A stretch of DNA of 64,000 nucleotides from Chitinophaga ginsengisegetis (lineage in GTDB: Bacteria > Bacteroidota > Bacteroidia > Chitinophagales > Chitinophagaceae), in assembly GCF_900168065.1 (NCBI RefSeq), contig NZ_FUZZ01000001.1:1054001-1118000 (forward strand), written 5' to 3'. Of the stretch, positions 46,633 to 56,052 are shown piece by piece. How positions within the stretch are numbered: position 1 is the first letter of the stretch; each line of letters begins with the position of its first letter. A program made the translations under genes and the position numbers. Below the pieces are notes generated by a model that was given only the letters and a program-made list of their open reading frames with translations, was not told the DNA's origin and did no database searches.

Positions 46633-47928
46633 ATGCAGTATTTCAGCTTACAGAACAAGCAGCACCAGGTAAATTTCGAAACAGCAGTAGTACAGGGATT
46701 AGCACCAGACAGAGGACTCTATTTTCCGGAACAGATACCAACGCTGGATAAAGACTTCATCAATAACCTGCATAATTATACGGACCACGAGATCGGACTA
46801 CAAGTAATCCGCCCGTTTGTAGGCGATGAAATACCCGAAGAAGCATTAAAAAAGATAGTAACCGATACCTTACATTTTCCTTTCCCGGTACAGAAAGTAA
46901 CCGGTCATACTTACGCCCTGGAACTGTTTCACGGCCCTACCCTCGCATTTAAAGATGTGGGCGCGCGCTTTATGGCAGGCTGCCTCGGCTACTTCCGCCG
47001 TAACAGCACCACCCCGGTAACCGTACTGGTAGCCACTTCCGGCGATACCGGCGGCGCCGTGGCCAATGGATTCTATAATGTTCCCGGCGTGGAAGTAGTG
47101 ATCCTCTACCCTTCCAATAAAGTAAGTGTGCTGCAGGAAAAACAACTCACCACACTGGGCAATAATATTCATGCACTGGAAATAGAAGGCACTTTCGACG
47201 ACTGCCAGCAACTGGTGAAAACCGCTTTCCTCGACCAGGAACTGCAGGCACGCCGCCCGCTCACCAGCGCCAACTCCATCAACGTAGCCCGCTGGCTGCC
47301 GCAGATGTTCTACTATTTCCTGGCATACAAACAAATGAAGGCAGCACATCCCAAACTCGTGTTCTCCGTACCCAGCGGCAACTTCGGCAACATCTGCGCA
47401 GGCATGATGGCCGCCGCTATGGGATTACCGGTATCACACTTTGTAGCTGCCACCAATATCAACGATACGGTTCCCCGCTTTATGGAAAGTGGTAAATATG
47501 AACCAGGCAAAGCATCGCCTACCATGTCTAACGCAATGGATGTGGCAGACCCCAGTAACTTTGTACGGATCCTGGAACTGTTTGGCAACAGCCTCCCCTC
47601 CCTCGCAGAAAAACTTACGGCTTACAGCTTTAATGATAAAGATACCGCCCGCACAATGGAACAGGTATGGAAAGAAAACCATTATATGCTGGACCCTCAT
47701 GGCGCCGTGGGCTTCATGGGACTGCAACGTTACCTGGAACATTCACCGGAGCTGACAGGCGTTTTCCTGGAAACAGCCCACCCCGTGAAATTTGAAGACA
47801 CCGCCCCTAAATCTATCCGGGAAGAAATATATACTCCCGCAAAGGTGATGTCTTTATATGGTAAGGAAAAACAGGCTACCCTGCTGGCTGCCGACTATCC
47901 TGCTTTCAAAAACTGGTTAATGCAATAA
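46633..47928 (+). CDS. thrC: Threonine synthase
   Basis: A 431-residue PLP enzyme converting O-phosphohomoserine to threonine. The PLP lysine is in FHGPTLAFKDVGARFMAG (near residue 107), and LVATSGDTGGAVANGF is the phosphate-binding region. VPSGNFGNICAGMMAAAMGLP also matches the E. coli-type family. This is the last gene of the thr operon; a TPR lipoprotein gene follows 24 bases later on the same strand. Confidence 0.97.
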   Translation: MQYFSLQNKQHQVNFETAVVQGLAPDRGLYFPEQIPTLDKDFINNLHNYTDHEIGLQVIRPFVGDEIPEEALKKIVTDTLHFPFPVQKVTGHTYALELFHGPTLAFKDVGARFMAGCLGYFRRNSTTPVTVLVATSGDTGGAVANGFYNVPGVEVVILYPSNKVSVLQEKQLTTLGNNIHALEIEGTFDDCQQLVKTAFLDQELQARRPLTSANSINVARWLPQMFYYFLAYKQMKAAHPKLVFSVPSGNFGNICAGMMAAAMGLPVSHFVAATNINDTVPRFMESGKYEPGKASPTMSNAMDVADPSNFVRILELFGNSLPSLAEKLTAYSFNDKDTARTMEQVWKENHYMLDPHGAVGFMGLQRYLEHSPELTGVFLETAHPVKFEDTAPKSIREEIYTPAKVMSLYGKEKQATLLAADYPAFKNWLMQ

Positions 47929-47952
47929 TGATTCTGTAGTTTTGGCGCCAGT

Positions 47953-48963
47953 ATGAAGTATTTACCTATCCTCCTGTTATTGATGGGTGCGCAGGCATGT
48001 AACAATGCCGGCACCCGGCAGCAGAATACTGCCAGCCGCCCGGACTCCGTGTTGTACAGCGATATCATCCGGCCGGTAACGGATTCTATTTCACAGTTTC
48101 CCAACAGTCCCGATCTGTATTACCATCGCGCACTGCTGCTGTTTAATACCAACCCGGCACTGGCGCAGGCCGATTTTGAAAAGGCCGCCTCCCTGATGCC
48201 GGCAAACACCGACTACTGGGCCGGCGCCGGTGAAGCCGCCCTGATCGTGAATGATTATAAAAAAGCGGCCGCAAATTTTCAGCAGGCCCTGGCTACCGCT
48301 CCCGGCTATACGTACCTGGAATACCGCCTCGCCACTGCGCTGATAGAAAATAAACAATACGCCGAAGCAGACAGCATCGCTAACGTGCTCGCACAAACGA
48401 CAGATGCCCGTGATAAGGCATTCTACCTGAAAGCCCGCATGGCGGAAGATAAACAGGATACCACCACGGCTATCCGTCACCTTACCTCCGCTATTCATGC
48501 CGCCGGTAAACAACCTGAATTTGAAGCCGTGATGGAACTGGGCGACCTGCTCCGCAGCCGCAAAGCCACCGCCGCCCTCAACTATTACCAGCAGGCATGG
48601 CAACTGGATACCACCAACGCATATCCTTTATTTGAAGCGGCACAGTTCCAGGAAGAACTGGGCGATCTGTCCGCTGCACTCAATGCCTACCGGAAATGCA
48701 TCGTGGCTGATCCCGGCTTTGAACCGGCCTACCTGGCGCTGGGGAAAATTTACAGCAATAAAAAAGACTGGAAAACGGCTTACACCTATTACAACCTGGC
48801 GGCCAAATCGGCTCCAACAGATGCATGGGCGTATTACTACCGGGCAACTGCACACGAACAACTGGGCAACAAAACCCAGGCGATAGAAGACTATACAAAA
48901 GCTACTTCCTTTAAGAAAGATTTCAGTGAAGCAAAGGAAGCCCTGAGAAGATTGAACCCGTAA
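47953..48963 (+). CDS. Exported tetratricopeptide-repeat protein
   Basis: A 336-residue protein with a signal peptide (MKYLPILLLLMGAQAC) and possible lipoprotein cysteine at residue 16. The rest is made of TPR motifs, e.g. YYHRALLLFNTNPALAQADF, ATALIENKQYAEADSIA, and AYLALGKIYSNKKDWKTAY. TPRs mediate protein contacts; the partner is unknown. It is close to thrC upstream and rpe downstream (34 bases), so it may be read through from the thr operon. Confidence 0.8.
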   Translation: MKYLPILLLLMGAQACNNAGTRQQNTASRPDSVLYSDIIRPVTDSISQFPNSPDLYYHRALLLFNTNPALAQADFEKAASLMPANTDYWAGAGEAALIVNDYKKAAANFQQALATAPGYTYLEYRLATALIENKQYAEADSIANVLAQTTDARDKAFYLKARMAEDKQDTTTAIRHLTSAIHAAGKQPEFEAVMELGDLLRSRKATAALNYYQQAWQLDTTNAYPLFEAAQFQEELGDLSAALNAYRKCIVADPGFEPAYLALGKIYSNKKDWKTAYTYYNLAAKSAPTDAWAYYYRATAHEQLGNKTQAIEDYTKATSFKKDFSEAKEALRRLNP

Positions 48964-48997
48964 TTACTTAAATTTACATCATTCAAAAATAGAGCAC

Positions 48998-49663
48998 TTG
49001 GAAAAACATCCTGTTTTAGTGGCGCCATCTTTACTGGCAGCAAATTTCCTGGAGCTGGGAAAAGAAGTGGATATGGTAAACCGCAGCGAAGCCGACTGGT
49101 TCCATCTCGATGTGATGGACGGACGGTTTGTACCAAATATCAGCTACGGCTTACCCGTGATTGCGCAAATCAGGAAGAAAGCGCAGAAACCCTGTGATGT
49201 ACACCTGATGATTGAAGAACCGGAAAAATACGCAGCCGACTTCAAAAAGGCCGGCGCCGATATACTCACCGTACACTTCGAAGCCTGTATCCACCTGCAC
49301 CGGAATATCCAGCAGATCAAGGGTCTGGGTATGAAAGCCGGTGTGGCGCTGAACCCTCACACCCCCGTGGGCATGCTCGAAAATGTGATCCGGGATATTG
49401 ATGTAGTGCTGATCATGAGCGTGAACCCCGGCTTCGGCGGACAAACATTTATCGAACAAACCTATCAGAAAATAAGACAACTGAGACAACTGATCACAGA
49501 TAATCATGCACATGCGCTCATTGAAGTAGATGGCGGCATAGGCACCGATAACGCCGGACAACTCATCCAGGCGGGCGCAAATGTATTAGTGGCAGGCAGT
49601 GCCATCTTCTCCTCTGCCGATCCTGAAAAAACTATTCACGCACTCAAGACAAGTGCGCAATAA
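48998..49663 (+). CDS. rpe: Ribulose-phosphate 3-epimerase
   Basis: A 221-residue TIM-barrel enzyme of the pentose phosphate pathway, interconverting ribulose-5-phosphate and xylulose-5-phosphate. It has VAPSLLAANFLEL, DWFHLDVMDGRFVPNIS (metal-binding His and Asp), CDVHLMIEEP, and MSVNPGFGGQ. The phosphate loop IEVDGGIGTDNAGQLIQAGA and VAGSAIF follow. The start is a TTG at 48998, giving MEKHPVLVAPSLLA; no ATG lies before the conserved core. Its end overlaps the convergent response-regulator gene by 20 bases. Confidence 0.96.
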   Translation: MEKHPVLVAPSLLAANFLELGKEVDMVNRSEADWFHLDVMDGRFVPNISYGLPVIAQIRKKAQKPCDVHLMIEEPEKYAADFKKAGADILTVHFEACIHLHRNIQQIKGLGMKAGVALNPHTPVGMLENVIRDIDVVLIMSVNPGFGGQTFIEQTYQKIRQLRQLITDNHAHALIEVDGGIGTDNAGQLIQAGANVLVAGSAIFSSADPEKTIHALKTSAQ

Positions 49664-50033
49664 TTTCCTTTGATAATGGCTTGGTGAGATATCCTGTTAC
49701 AAAATTGTAAGCATTCACACGTTCCCTGTCCTTTTCATCAATGGAGGAAGTCAGTACAAAAATCCTGATTTGCTTCGGCAACTGCGCCTGAAAAACAGCA
49801 TATTCTTCCAGGAACTCCCAGCCATCCATTATAGGCATATTAAGATCCAGCAGTATAAGATCCGGTAAGGCCTGCGCTTCTCCCGCATTTTCCCGGAGAA
49901 GATCCAGTACATCCTGTGCGTCGGAAAATACACGGATATTACTACTGATAGCCTGACGTTCGATCATGATTTTGGCAATCTGCTGGTGAATCGGGTCATC
50001 ATCTACAATAAAAATCGTATTGATTAAACTCAT
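49644..50033 (-). CDS. CheY-like single-domain response regulator
   Basis: A 129-residue receiver domain with no output domain. It has FIVDDDP with the acidic cluster, phospho-acceptor Asp in LILLDLNMPIMDGWEFL (near residue 63), the Ser/Thr of VLTSS and the Lys of YLTKPLS. The kinase gene lies nine bases upstream on the same strand, so it is the probable phosphodonor. The stop lies within the last codons of the convergent rpe. Confidence 0.9.
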   Translation of the reverse strand: MSLINTIFIVDDDPIHQQIAKIMIERQAISSNIRVFSDAQDVLDLLRENAGEAQALPDLILLDLNMPIMDGWEFLEEYAVFQAQLPKQIRIFVLTSSIDEKDRERVNAYNFVTGYLTKPLSKEIIAHLS

Positions 50034-50042
50034 AAAGGGGGT

Positions 50043-52694
50043 TTATTCTGATCTAAAAGTAATAATAAATTTGGTTCCCTCTCCGGGATGACTTTCTGCT
50101 CTTATATTACCACCCATTGCTTCCACCTGGGTTTTAGTGATAAATAAGCCAATTCCCTTCGCATCTTTATTTTTATGGAAGGTTTTACGGAAGCCAAAAA
50201 GTTTGTTGCCAAACCGCTCCATATCTATTCCCACCCCGTTGTCTTCCACGCTCAGGATGATGTTGTCGTTTTCCTTCCAGCTCCGTAAATGCAATGCAGG
50301 TGTGCGTTCCGAAGAACGGTACCGGATAGCGTTGGTAATGAAATTCTGGAGGATGCTGTCGAGGTATACCCGCGGGTATTCAATCACCGGCTCATCATCA
50401 AAATCATAGGTGATCTGGATATTGCTGGTTTCAATATCTACCAGCAAAACGTCCCTTACCTTCTGTAATCTTTCGGCAAACAACAGTTTTTCTTTCTCCA
50501 CATTCACATCTTTCCGGATCTGCACCACTTCCACGAGGTCGTTCAGCGTTTCATCAATCTTCTTGATCACCTCGTGTACCATGCCCAGGTAAAGATCCCT
50601 TTCCTGCTGGGCGGCAGCTTCATTGTGCATCTGCATCAGCGCCTTCAGGTTGGCAATAGGCGCCCGGAGGTTATGGGAGGTGATATGGGCAAAATCTTCC
50701 AGCTGCTTGTTCTGGTTCAGCAGGTTCTTGTTCAGGTTAGACAGTTGCTCGTTCGCCTTCCGCAGCTCTTTCTGCAATTTCCGGCTGTCGGTGATATCAC
50801 GCATAAACACTGAGATCCCGCCATCCTGCATGGGAGTAAGCAGGAAATCGTACCATTTGTCCACCCCGGGGAAGTAGATGCCGAACGACTGTGACGCCTG
50901 CTGCTGGATACATTCCTGCAGCCGCGCATAAAACACGGTTCCGCTCAGGCGCGGAAACTCCTCAAAGATATTATTGCCCATCGCCACCGGATGGCCGATC
51001 ATTTTCTCTGCCTTCCGGTTCAGGAAATTGAGGTTCCCTGATTTCTCCATCGCGGCATATCCCATATCAATAGTGTCAAAGAAAAGACGCATCAGCTCTG
51101 TGTTCCTGGTAAGTGCGTCCCTGATTTCCAGTTGTTCGGTGATGTCCTGCACTACCCCGTACATACGTACCATCCGGCCGTTTTCATACCCTGGCTGCCC
51201 GATGGACCTTACCCTTTTTACCTGTTGTTTGGAAGAGATGATGGTGAGCTGTGCATCGAAGGGTTTGCCCGTTTCTATACATTGCCGCATCAGCCCCTCG
51301 ATGCTTTCCCGGGCCTCCGGTGTATAATACCCCAACGCTTTTTCAAGGTCGATGCGGGTGTCTACCGGGCAGTCGTGTATGTGGTACGACTGGTCCGTCC
51401 ACCGCACCTGGCCACTGTCTACATCCAGCTCCCAGCCGCCTATTTTGCCAATGGTACCCGTTTGTTGCAGGAACTCCTGGTTCTTCTTGATCTCCAGCTC
51501 CTGTAGTTTCTTGTCCGTGATATCATTCACCAGTGCTACCACGATCATCTCCTTGTCTACCGGCTCAATCACCGGAAACACGGTCAGGTCAAGGTATACT
51601 TCCCTGTCTACGGTTGTCCATCGCTTGTCCTGCGAAAAATCGATCCGCTTTTCCACGCGGAGCAATTTATTCTGTTCCAGGGCCTGTACAAATAGTTTGT
51701 CCAGCTCAAACATGGTGGCCAGTTCATCGTTCATTACGTTGAAAGGCTGACGGCTGACGGGATGCGGCGAATTAAAGAAGAAACGTTGTGTTTGATTGAT
51801 CCGGCGGATAAAGCCAAAATTATCAAACTGGATATAGCCGATAGGCAGGTTCTCGATGATATTGTCGAGGAGCCGTTCGCTTTTCTGGAGACTGAGTTCC
51901 GATAATTTTTTTTCTGTGATATCATCCAGTATCAGGAAGATATTGTCCATATTCCGTTGCTGGTCTGTGAGCGGGAATATGGTGGCTTCAAAGTATACCG
52001 GATAAAGCCGGGTAATGTTTTCGTGGTGTTTCTCGCGGTAGCTGAGGAGGATTTCCTTTTTGATAGTCTTCCCGGTTTTCCGGGCTTCCTCAAACATACC
52101 AGCGAGGCCATTAAGCCGGTAGAAAGGATCTTTCAGCCATTTATAATCCGGTTGGGTAAAGAAGGCGTGGTGTTTTCCCCAGATCTGCCGCTGGCGGCTG
52201 TTCATGTCCATATTATCGCCATCCGGTGAAAACTGCTGCAATCCGAGGGGCAGGTTTTCCAGCACCTGGCCGTAGTACACTTCATTACGGGCACGTTTGA
52301 TTTCAGTGAGTTTACGTTCGGTGATATCGATGCCGATCAGCATGCAGTGTGTAAAGGCGCCGGTTTCACTGAAAAACGGGGTAATACCTGCTTCCAGCCA
52401 CAGTTGGGTATCTGCCGCGTTGATAAGAAAACACAGTTGTTCCTGTACCGGTTTTCCTTCTGTCAGGGTTTTCCAGAGATTCTGCCAGTGTTCCGGGTGC
52501 GCAGGCCGGAAGAGCGCGGTAAAAGGGCAGCCGGTGAAGGGGCCGTCTGATGGCTGCAATGCCGCTATCACCTGCGTATTAACCGCAGTCACCGCACCTG
52601 CTGCATCTATGGTAACAGAGAGTGCAAAGGCATTAATAGCGGTTTCAAGATGCTGTAAGTGGCTGTAATGCTGTTCCAGCATAACTACATTCAT
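50043..52694 (-). CDS. Multi-PAS sensor histidine kinase (cytoplasmic)
   Basis: An 883-residue protein without membrane helices. It holds a series of about five PAS-type domains: ERLLDNIIENLPIGYIQFD, QEFLQQTGTIGKIGGWELD and YAAMEKSGNLNFLNRKAEKM are PAS starts, and LTERKLTEI, DITEKKLSELSL and DITDKKLQELEI are their linker ends. The dimerisation motif AHITSHNLRAPIANL contains the phospho-acceptor His near residue 674. The ATPase motifs are NFITNAIRYRS, SVEDNGVGIDMERFG and KGIGLFITKTQVEAMGG. It is co-transcribed with the CheY-like receiver. The signal is unknown; PAS domains could sense ligands or redox state. Confidence 0.92.
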   Translation of the reverse strand: MNVVMLEQHYSHLQHLETAINAFALSVTIDAAGAVTAVNTQVIAALQPSDGPFTGCPFTALFRPAHPEHWQNLWKTLTEGKPVQEQLCFLINAADTQLWLEAGITPFFSETGAFTHCMLIGIDITERKLTEIKRARNEVYYGQVLENLPLGLQQFSPDGDNMDMNSRQRQIWGKHHAFFTQPDYKWLKDPFYRLNGLAGMFEEARKTGKTIKKEILLSYREKHHENITRLYPVYFEATIFPLTDQQRNMDNIFLILDDITEKKLSELSLQKSERLLDNIIENLPIGYIQFDNFGFIRRINQTQRFFFNSPHPVSRQPFNVMNDELATMFELDKLFVQALEQNKLLRVEKRIDFSQDKRWTTVDREVYLDLTVFPVIEPVDKEMIVVALVNDITDKKLQELEIKKNQEFLQQTGTIGKIGGWELDVDSGQVRWTDQSYHIHDCPVDTRIDLEKALGYYTPEARESIEGLMRQCIETGKPFDAQLTIISSKQQVKRVRSIGQPGYENGRMVRMYGVVQDITEQLEIRDALTRNTELMRLFFDTIDMGYAAMEKSGNLNFLNRKAEKMIGHPVAMGNNIFEEFPRLSGTVFYARLQECIQQQASQSFGIYFPGVDKWYDFLLTPMQDGGISVFMRDITDSRKLQKELRKANEQLSNLNKNLLNQNKQLEDFAHITSHNLRAPIANLKALMQMHNEAAAQQERDLYLGMVHEVIKKIDETLNDLVEVVQIRKDVNVEKEKLLFAERLQKVRDVLLVDIETSNIQITYDFDDEPVIEYPRVYLDSILQNFITNAIRYRSSERTPALHLRSWKENDNIILSVEDNGVGIDMERFGNKLFGFRKTFHKNKDAKGIGLFITKTQVEAMGGNIRAESHPGEGTKFIITFRSE

Positions 52695-52905
52695 ATGATA
52701 GCAGAATCTAAGATCGTTGTGTCAGGAAACGCCTAAAGTAGGCATTATATAATAAAAAACACTATTAGGCAGGTAAAAGTAATAAAATGTTGCGGAAAGG
52801 TCAATTCCCTACAAACGCACAATTAACAGGGGAAAGAGTGGATTGGTTCAATCATTTATCCACCTGTTGTGGATTTTGAGTTTTCCGAAATTGTTAAACG
52901 ATCAA

Positions 52906-52913
52906 TATCTTTG
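52906..52913 (+). promoter_or_regulatory. -7 box of the purE promoter
   Basis: TATCTTTG matches TAnnTTTG exactly and lies 40 bases before the purE ATG. A T-rich stretch (52881-52884) sits about 21 bases upstream as a weak -33 element. Confidence 0.5.
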
Positions 52914-52952
52914 AGGTAACTTATTACATTATTATTTTTTAAATATTATCAG

Positions 52953-53408
52953 ATGAAAGTTTTGATTATCATGGGTTCCGAGAGTGACAAGCCTGTAATG
53001 GAAGAATCTCAGAAACATTTGCAGTATTTTGGAATTGAAAATGAGATGATAGTAGCTTCTGCTCACCGCAATCCTGATAAAGTAAGAGAGTTGTGTATAA
53101 CCGCTCAGGAAAAGGGTTTTGGCGTAATTATTGCCGCGGCGGGCATGGCAGCAGCCTTACCGGGAGTTGTATCAGCTTACACTTCGCTGCCTGTTCTGGG
53201 AGTTCCTTTAGATGGTGGTTTACCGGGTGGTATTGACGCTTTGTATTCAATTGTACAGATGCCTGCAGGTTTACCGGTAGGTACACTGGCAGTTGGAAAA
53301 GCAGGTGCACGTAACGCAGCTATACTGGCCGCACGTATCCTGGCTTTGGGCAACAAAGATATCGCTGCTAAAGTAGAAGCCTTTAAACAGAACGGGTACA
53401 GGATTTAG
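52953..53408 (+). CDS. purE: N5-carboxyaminoimidazole ribonucleotide mutase
   Basis: A 151-residue class I PurE that moves the carboxyl group in de novo purine synthesis. Signature parts are IIMGSESDKPVMEES, VASAHRNPDKVREL (with the active-site His), AAAGMAAALPGVVSA and GVPLDGGLPGGIDAL. The length is normal. No purK lies nearby. It is followed by phoH on the same strand after about 100 bases. Confidence 0.97.
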   Translation: MKVLIIMGSESDKPVMEESQKHLQYFGIENEMIVASAHRNPDKVRELCITAQEKGFGVIIAAAGMAAALPGVVSAYTSLPVLGVPLDGGLPGGIDALYSIVQMPAGLPVGTLAVGKAGARNAAILAARILALGNKDIAAKVEAFKQNGYRI

Positions 53409-53507
53409 TGATAGCTTAACAATGGCATCCTCCAGGTTATACAAGATTTAAATATATTCGGATTGAAAAATACCGATCATTTCCTGGACAATTAAACCTT
53501 AGAATCA

Positions 53508-54464
53508 TTGACTGAATCCATTATCAATTTAGACAGTATTAATCCCATTGAGTTTTTCGGCGTTAACAACGGAAAGCTTGATCTGCTGAAAAAGAAATTC
53601 CCATTGCTTAAGATCCTGTCCAGGGGCACCCAGTTAAAATTGAGTGGGGCACCGGAAGAAGTGGCTACAGCGGAGGAAAAAATCGGTCAGATCGTTAAAT
53701 ACCTGGAACGGAACGGTAACCTGACAGAGAACTATTTTGAACAGATTCTGGGAGATGAGGAAGGCACCAGGATCGACAATTTCAGCGAGCGTAATCCCAA
53801 TGAAGTATTGGTGTTTGGACCCAACGGCAGAACCGTAAGGGCCCGTACATCCAATCAGAAAAAGATGGTAGCGCTGGCCGAAAAGAACGACATCATTTTC
53901 GCAATAGGTCCTGCCGGTACCGGTAAAACCTATACCGCCGTAGCTTTGGCGGTTCGTGCGCTCAAAAACAAAGCAGTTAAAAAGATCATTCTAACCCGCC
54001 CTGCGGTGGAAGCAGGCGAAAGCCTCGGTTTCCTGCCGGGAGATCTCAAAGAAAAGATCGATCCATATCTGCGGCCATTGTACGATGCGCTGGATGATAT
54101 GATCCCTGCAGAAAAGCTGAGTTACTACATGACCAACCGCGTCATTGAAATTGCACCATTGGCGTATATGCGTGGACGTACCCTGGATAACTCCTTTATT
54201 ATCCTGGATGAAGCGCAGAATGCCACCGACCTGCAGATCAAGATGTTTCTAACCCGTATCGGCGCATCTGCACAGGCCATCATCACCGGTGACCTTACAC
54301 AGATAGATTTACCCAAAAATCAGCAATCCGGTCTGGAAAGGGCTACCCGCATCCTTCGTAACATCGATGGTATCGGGCATGTGGAACTTGATGAAGAAGA
54401 TGTGGTAAGACACCGGCTTGTAAAAGCCATCATCAAGGCTTATGAAGCCAATAAAGAAAAATAA
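53508..54464 (+). CDS. phoH: PhoH-family ATPase
   Basis: A 318-residue cytosolic protein. An N-terminal segment with KH-like character (about 20-75) precedes the PhoH ATPase domain: Walker A AIGPAGTGKTYTAVALAV (near residue 137), TRPAVEAGESLGFLPG, and Walker B FIILDEAQNATDLQIKMF. PhoH proteins are linked to RNA metabolism; the exact role is not settled. The start is TTG at 53508 (MTESIINLDS); the next methionine comes far inside the conserved part. It stands in its own transcription unit or after purE. Confidence 0.94.
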   Translation: MTESIINLDSINPIEFFGVNNGKLDLLKKKFPLLKILSRGTQLKLSGAPEEVATAEEKIGQIVKYLERNGNLTENYFEQILGDEEGTRIDNFSERNPNEVLVFGPNGRTVRARTSNQKKMVALAEKNDIIFAIGPAGTGKTYTAVALAVRALKNKAVKKIILTRPAVEAGESLGFLPGDLKEKIDPYLRPLYDALDDMIPAEKLSYYMTNRVIEIAPLAYMRGRTLDNSFIILDEAQNATDLQIKMFLTRIGASAQAIITGDLTQIDLPKNQQSGLERATRILRNIDGIGHVELDEEDVVRHRLVKAIIKAYEANKEK

Positions 54465-54487
54465 GGCATGCGGATATCCTGTTATCC

Positions 54488-54541
54488 GATAGCTGGTTAT
54501 TTGTTTGGACGGCACAGCCACCAGGCAGATAATCAGCTATC
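54488..54541. terminator. Imperfect hairpin downstream of phoH
   Basis: A 13-bp stem with one G-T pair (54488-54500 with 54529-54541) has a 28-base loop. It starts 23 bases past the phoH stop. No clear T run follows, so termination is tentative. Confidence 0.3.
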
Positions 54542-54665
54542 AAAATAACAATTATCTCAATATTTAACTCTTTGTTAACGGCGATTGCCGTAAGTTCACC
54601 TGTTTTTATCCGAGGGAGACCTTCAGTCCGGAAGCCTGTGATTGTGCTGAGCTATAGCTGATGAC

Positions 54666-54696
54666 TTTGCAGTATTGAAGTTTACCCCTATTTTTG
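54666..54696 (+). promoter_or_regulatory. Complete Bacteroidetes promoter (-33 and -7) for the DUF4878 gene
   Basis: TTTG at 54666-54669, a 19-base spacer, and TATTTTTG at 54689-54696. This is a full match to TTTG-N19-TAnnTTTG, the best promoter in the window. The predicted start of transcription is near 54703, about 22 bases before the ATG at 54725. Confidence 0.75.
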
Positions 54697-54724
54697 TTGT
54701 GATATATTATAATTTATCGACCGC

Positions 54725-55207
54725 ATGACCAATTTTTTTCGAATCATGACACTGGCATTGATTACAACGTTGCTGTTAGGCAGTTGTAAGAAAAGGGCTT
54801 CCCCCGAAGAGGTAGCGCTGGCGTTTATGCATGCGATTCAGGATTCGAACTACGACCAGGCCAGGGATTATGCCACAAAAGAATCCCAACAGGTATTACA
54901 GATCTATGCCATCTTTGACGGCCGCCGCAGTGGCGCAGAAAGGGAAAAAATTAAAAACGCCCGCATCGAGGTAGTCAATATCGAAGAAAACGGCGATAAA
55001 GCGGCTGTTACAATACTGAATTCCTCCGCCCATCAGAAAGAAGTCCTGCAGATGGTGAAAGAAAACGGCCAGTGGAAAATTTCCCTGACGTTCGACAGCA
55101 TCATTCCCAATTACACACCCCAAACCGGTGGTAATGCTGCCTTTGACTCTACTGCTTTGCCGGCAGACAGCGCACCTGTTAATAGCCTGTCGGCGCCCGG
55201 AAACTAA
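54725..55207 (+). CDS. DUF4878-type lipoprotein
   Basis: A 160-residue lipoprotein (signal ending LLLGSC, cysteine at residue 21). The mature domain (about 25-125) has the NTF2-like pattern SPEEVALAFMHAIQDSNYDQA, GDKAAVTILN and VKENGQWKISLTFD. This is typical of DUF4878/NTF2-like periplasmic proteins of unknown function. The tail is low-complexity (Ala/Ser/Pro). It has its own strong promoter. Confidence 0.8.
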   Translation: MTNFFRIMTLALITTLLLGSCKKRASPEEVALAFMHAIQDSNYDQARDYATKESQQVLQIYAIFDGRRSGAEREKIKNARIEVVNIEENGDKAAVTILNSSAHQKEVLQMVKENGQWKISLTFDSIIPNYTPQTGGNAAFDSTALPADSAPVNSLSAPGN

Positions 55208-55221
55208 ATAATTACCGCCCT

Positions 55222-55242
55222 CTTTTGTATTTTACACAAAAG
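55222..55242 (+). terminator. Weak hairpin after the DUF4878 gene
   Basis: A short stem (CTTTTGT with ACAAAAG, 55222-55228 and 55236-55242) 15 bases past the stop codon, AT-rich. It could serve as a weak terminator. Confidence 0.35.
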
Positions 55243-55279
55243 GAAAGGATAATTTTTAGCTATTAACGGCTAGTTCCCT

Positions 55280-55287
55280 TAATTTTG
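55280..55287 (+). promoter_or_regulatory. -7 box of the pyrophosphatase promoter
   Basis: TAATTTTG matches TAnnTTTG. The -33 position is poor. If used, the leader before the ATG is about 145 bases and contains a 9-bp hairpin at 55358-55389. Confidence 0.4.
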
Positions 55288-55438
55288 CCACGCATTAATG
55301 ATCAGATGTGTGGCTTATTCCTGTTTTTACTTACCGGAAACCTGACCATATCTCCATGAAAAGTGAGGTGAGTACTTTATTCACTTTTCAACATTAATCC
55401 AATATTGAACAATAAACCTTAAAGTAAAGTAGATTATT

Positions 55439-55978
55439 ATGATGACAAATCCCTGGCACAGTGTGAGTCCCGGCTCTGAAGTGCCTAATGTTGTAAATGC
55501 AATTATAGAAATTCCAAAGGGATGCCGCGCTAAATATGAACTGGATAAAGAAAGCGGTTTGCTGAAACTGGACCGGGTTTTATATTCTTCTGTATACTAT
55601 CCTGCCAATTACGGCTTTATTCCACAATCTTACTGCGATGACCATGATCCGCTGGATATCCTGGTAATCTCCCAGATCGAATGTGTTCCCATGTGTATCA
55701 TCGATGCCAAAATCATCGGCGTAATGCAAATGATAGACGGCGGCGAAGCTGATGATAAAATCATCGCGGTAGCAGCCAACGATATGAGCGTAAACTACAT
55801 CAACGATATTACCGAACTGCCTCCTCACTTCATCGACGAAATGCGCCATTTCTTCGAAGAATATAAAAAACTGGAAAAGAAAACCGTTGTGGTGGAAGAA
55901 TTCCAGAATAAAGAGAAAGCAAAACAGATTATTCTCCAAAGCTTTGAAGATTACCGTAAAATTTTCAAACAGAGCTAA
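55439..55978 (+). CDS. ppa: Inorganic pyrophosphatase (family I)
   Basis: A 179-residue soluble enzyme that hydrolyses pyrophosphate to phosphate, driving biosynthesis forward. Catalytic-site blocks are present: [19 protein letters not shown] (Lys, Glu), [23 protein letters not shown] (Tyr, and Asp cluster), and [16 protein letters not shown]. The length is standard. Two ATGs in tandem can serve as start. It is followed by a strong bidirectional terminator. Confidence 0.97.
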   Translation: MMTNPWHSVSPGSEVPNVVNAIIEIPKGCRAKYELDKESGLLKLDRVLYSSVYYPANYGFIPQSYCDDHDPLDILVISQIECVPMCIIDAKIIGVMQMIDGGEADDKIIAVAANDMSVNYINDITELPPHFIDEMRHFFEEYKKLEKKTVVVEEFQNKEKAKQIILQSFEDYRKIFKQS

Positions 55979-56000
55979 GCTGCCAACAAATAACTTTATA

Positions 56001-56035
56001 AAAAAAGCAGCAGGGATAATCTCTGCTGCTTTTTT
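56001..56035. terminator. Bidirectional terminator between ppa and the NlpC/P60 gene
   Basis: A 13-bp perfect stem (56001-56013 with 56023-56035) with a nine-base loop, flanked by six A on one side and a run of seven T on the other. It lies between two convergent genes and would work on both strands. Confidence 0.88.
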
Positions 56036-56052
56036 TCCTTCAGGCCATACGG

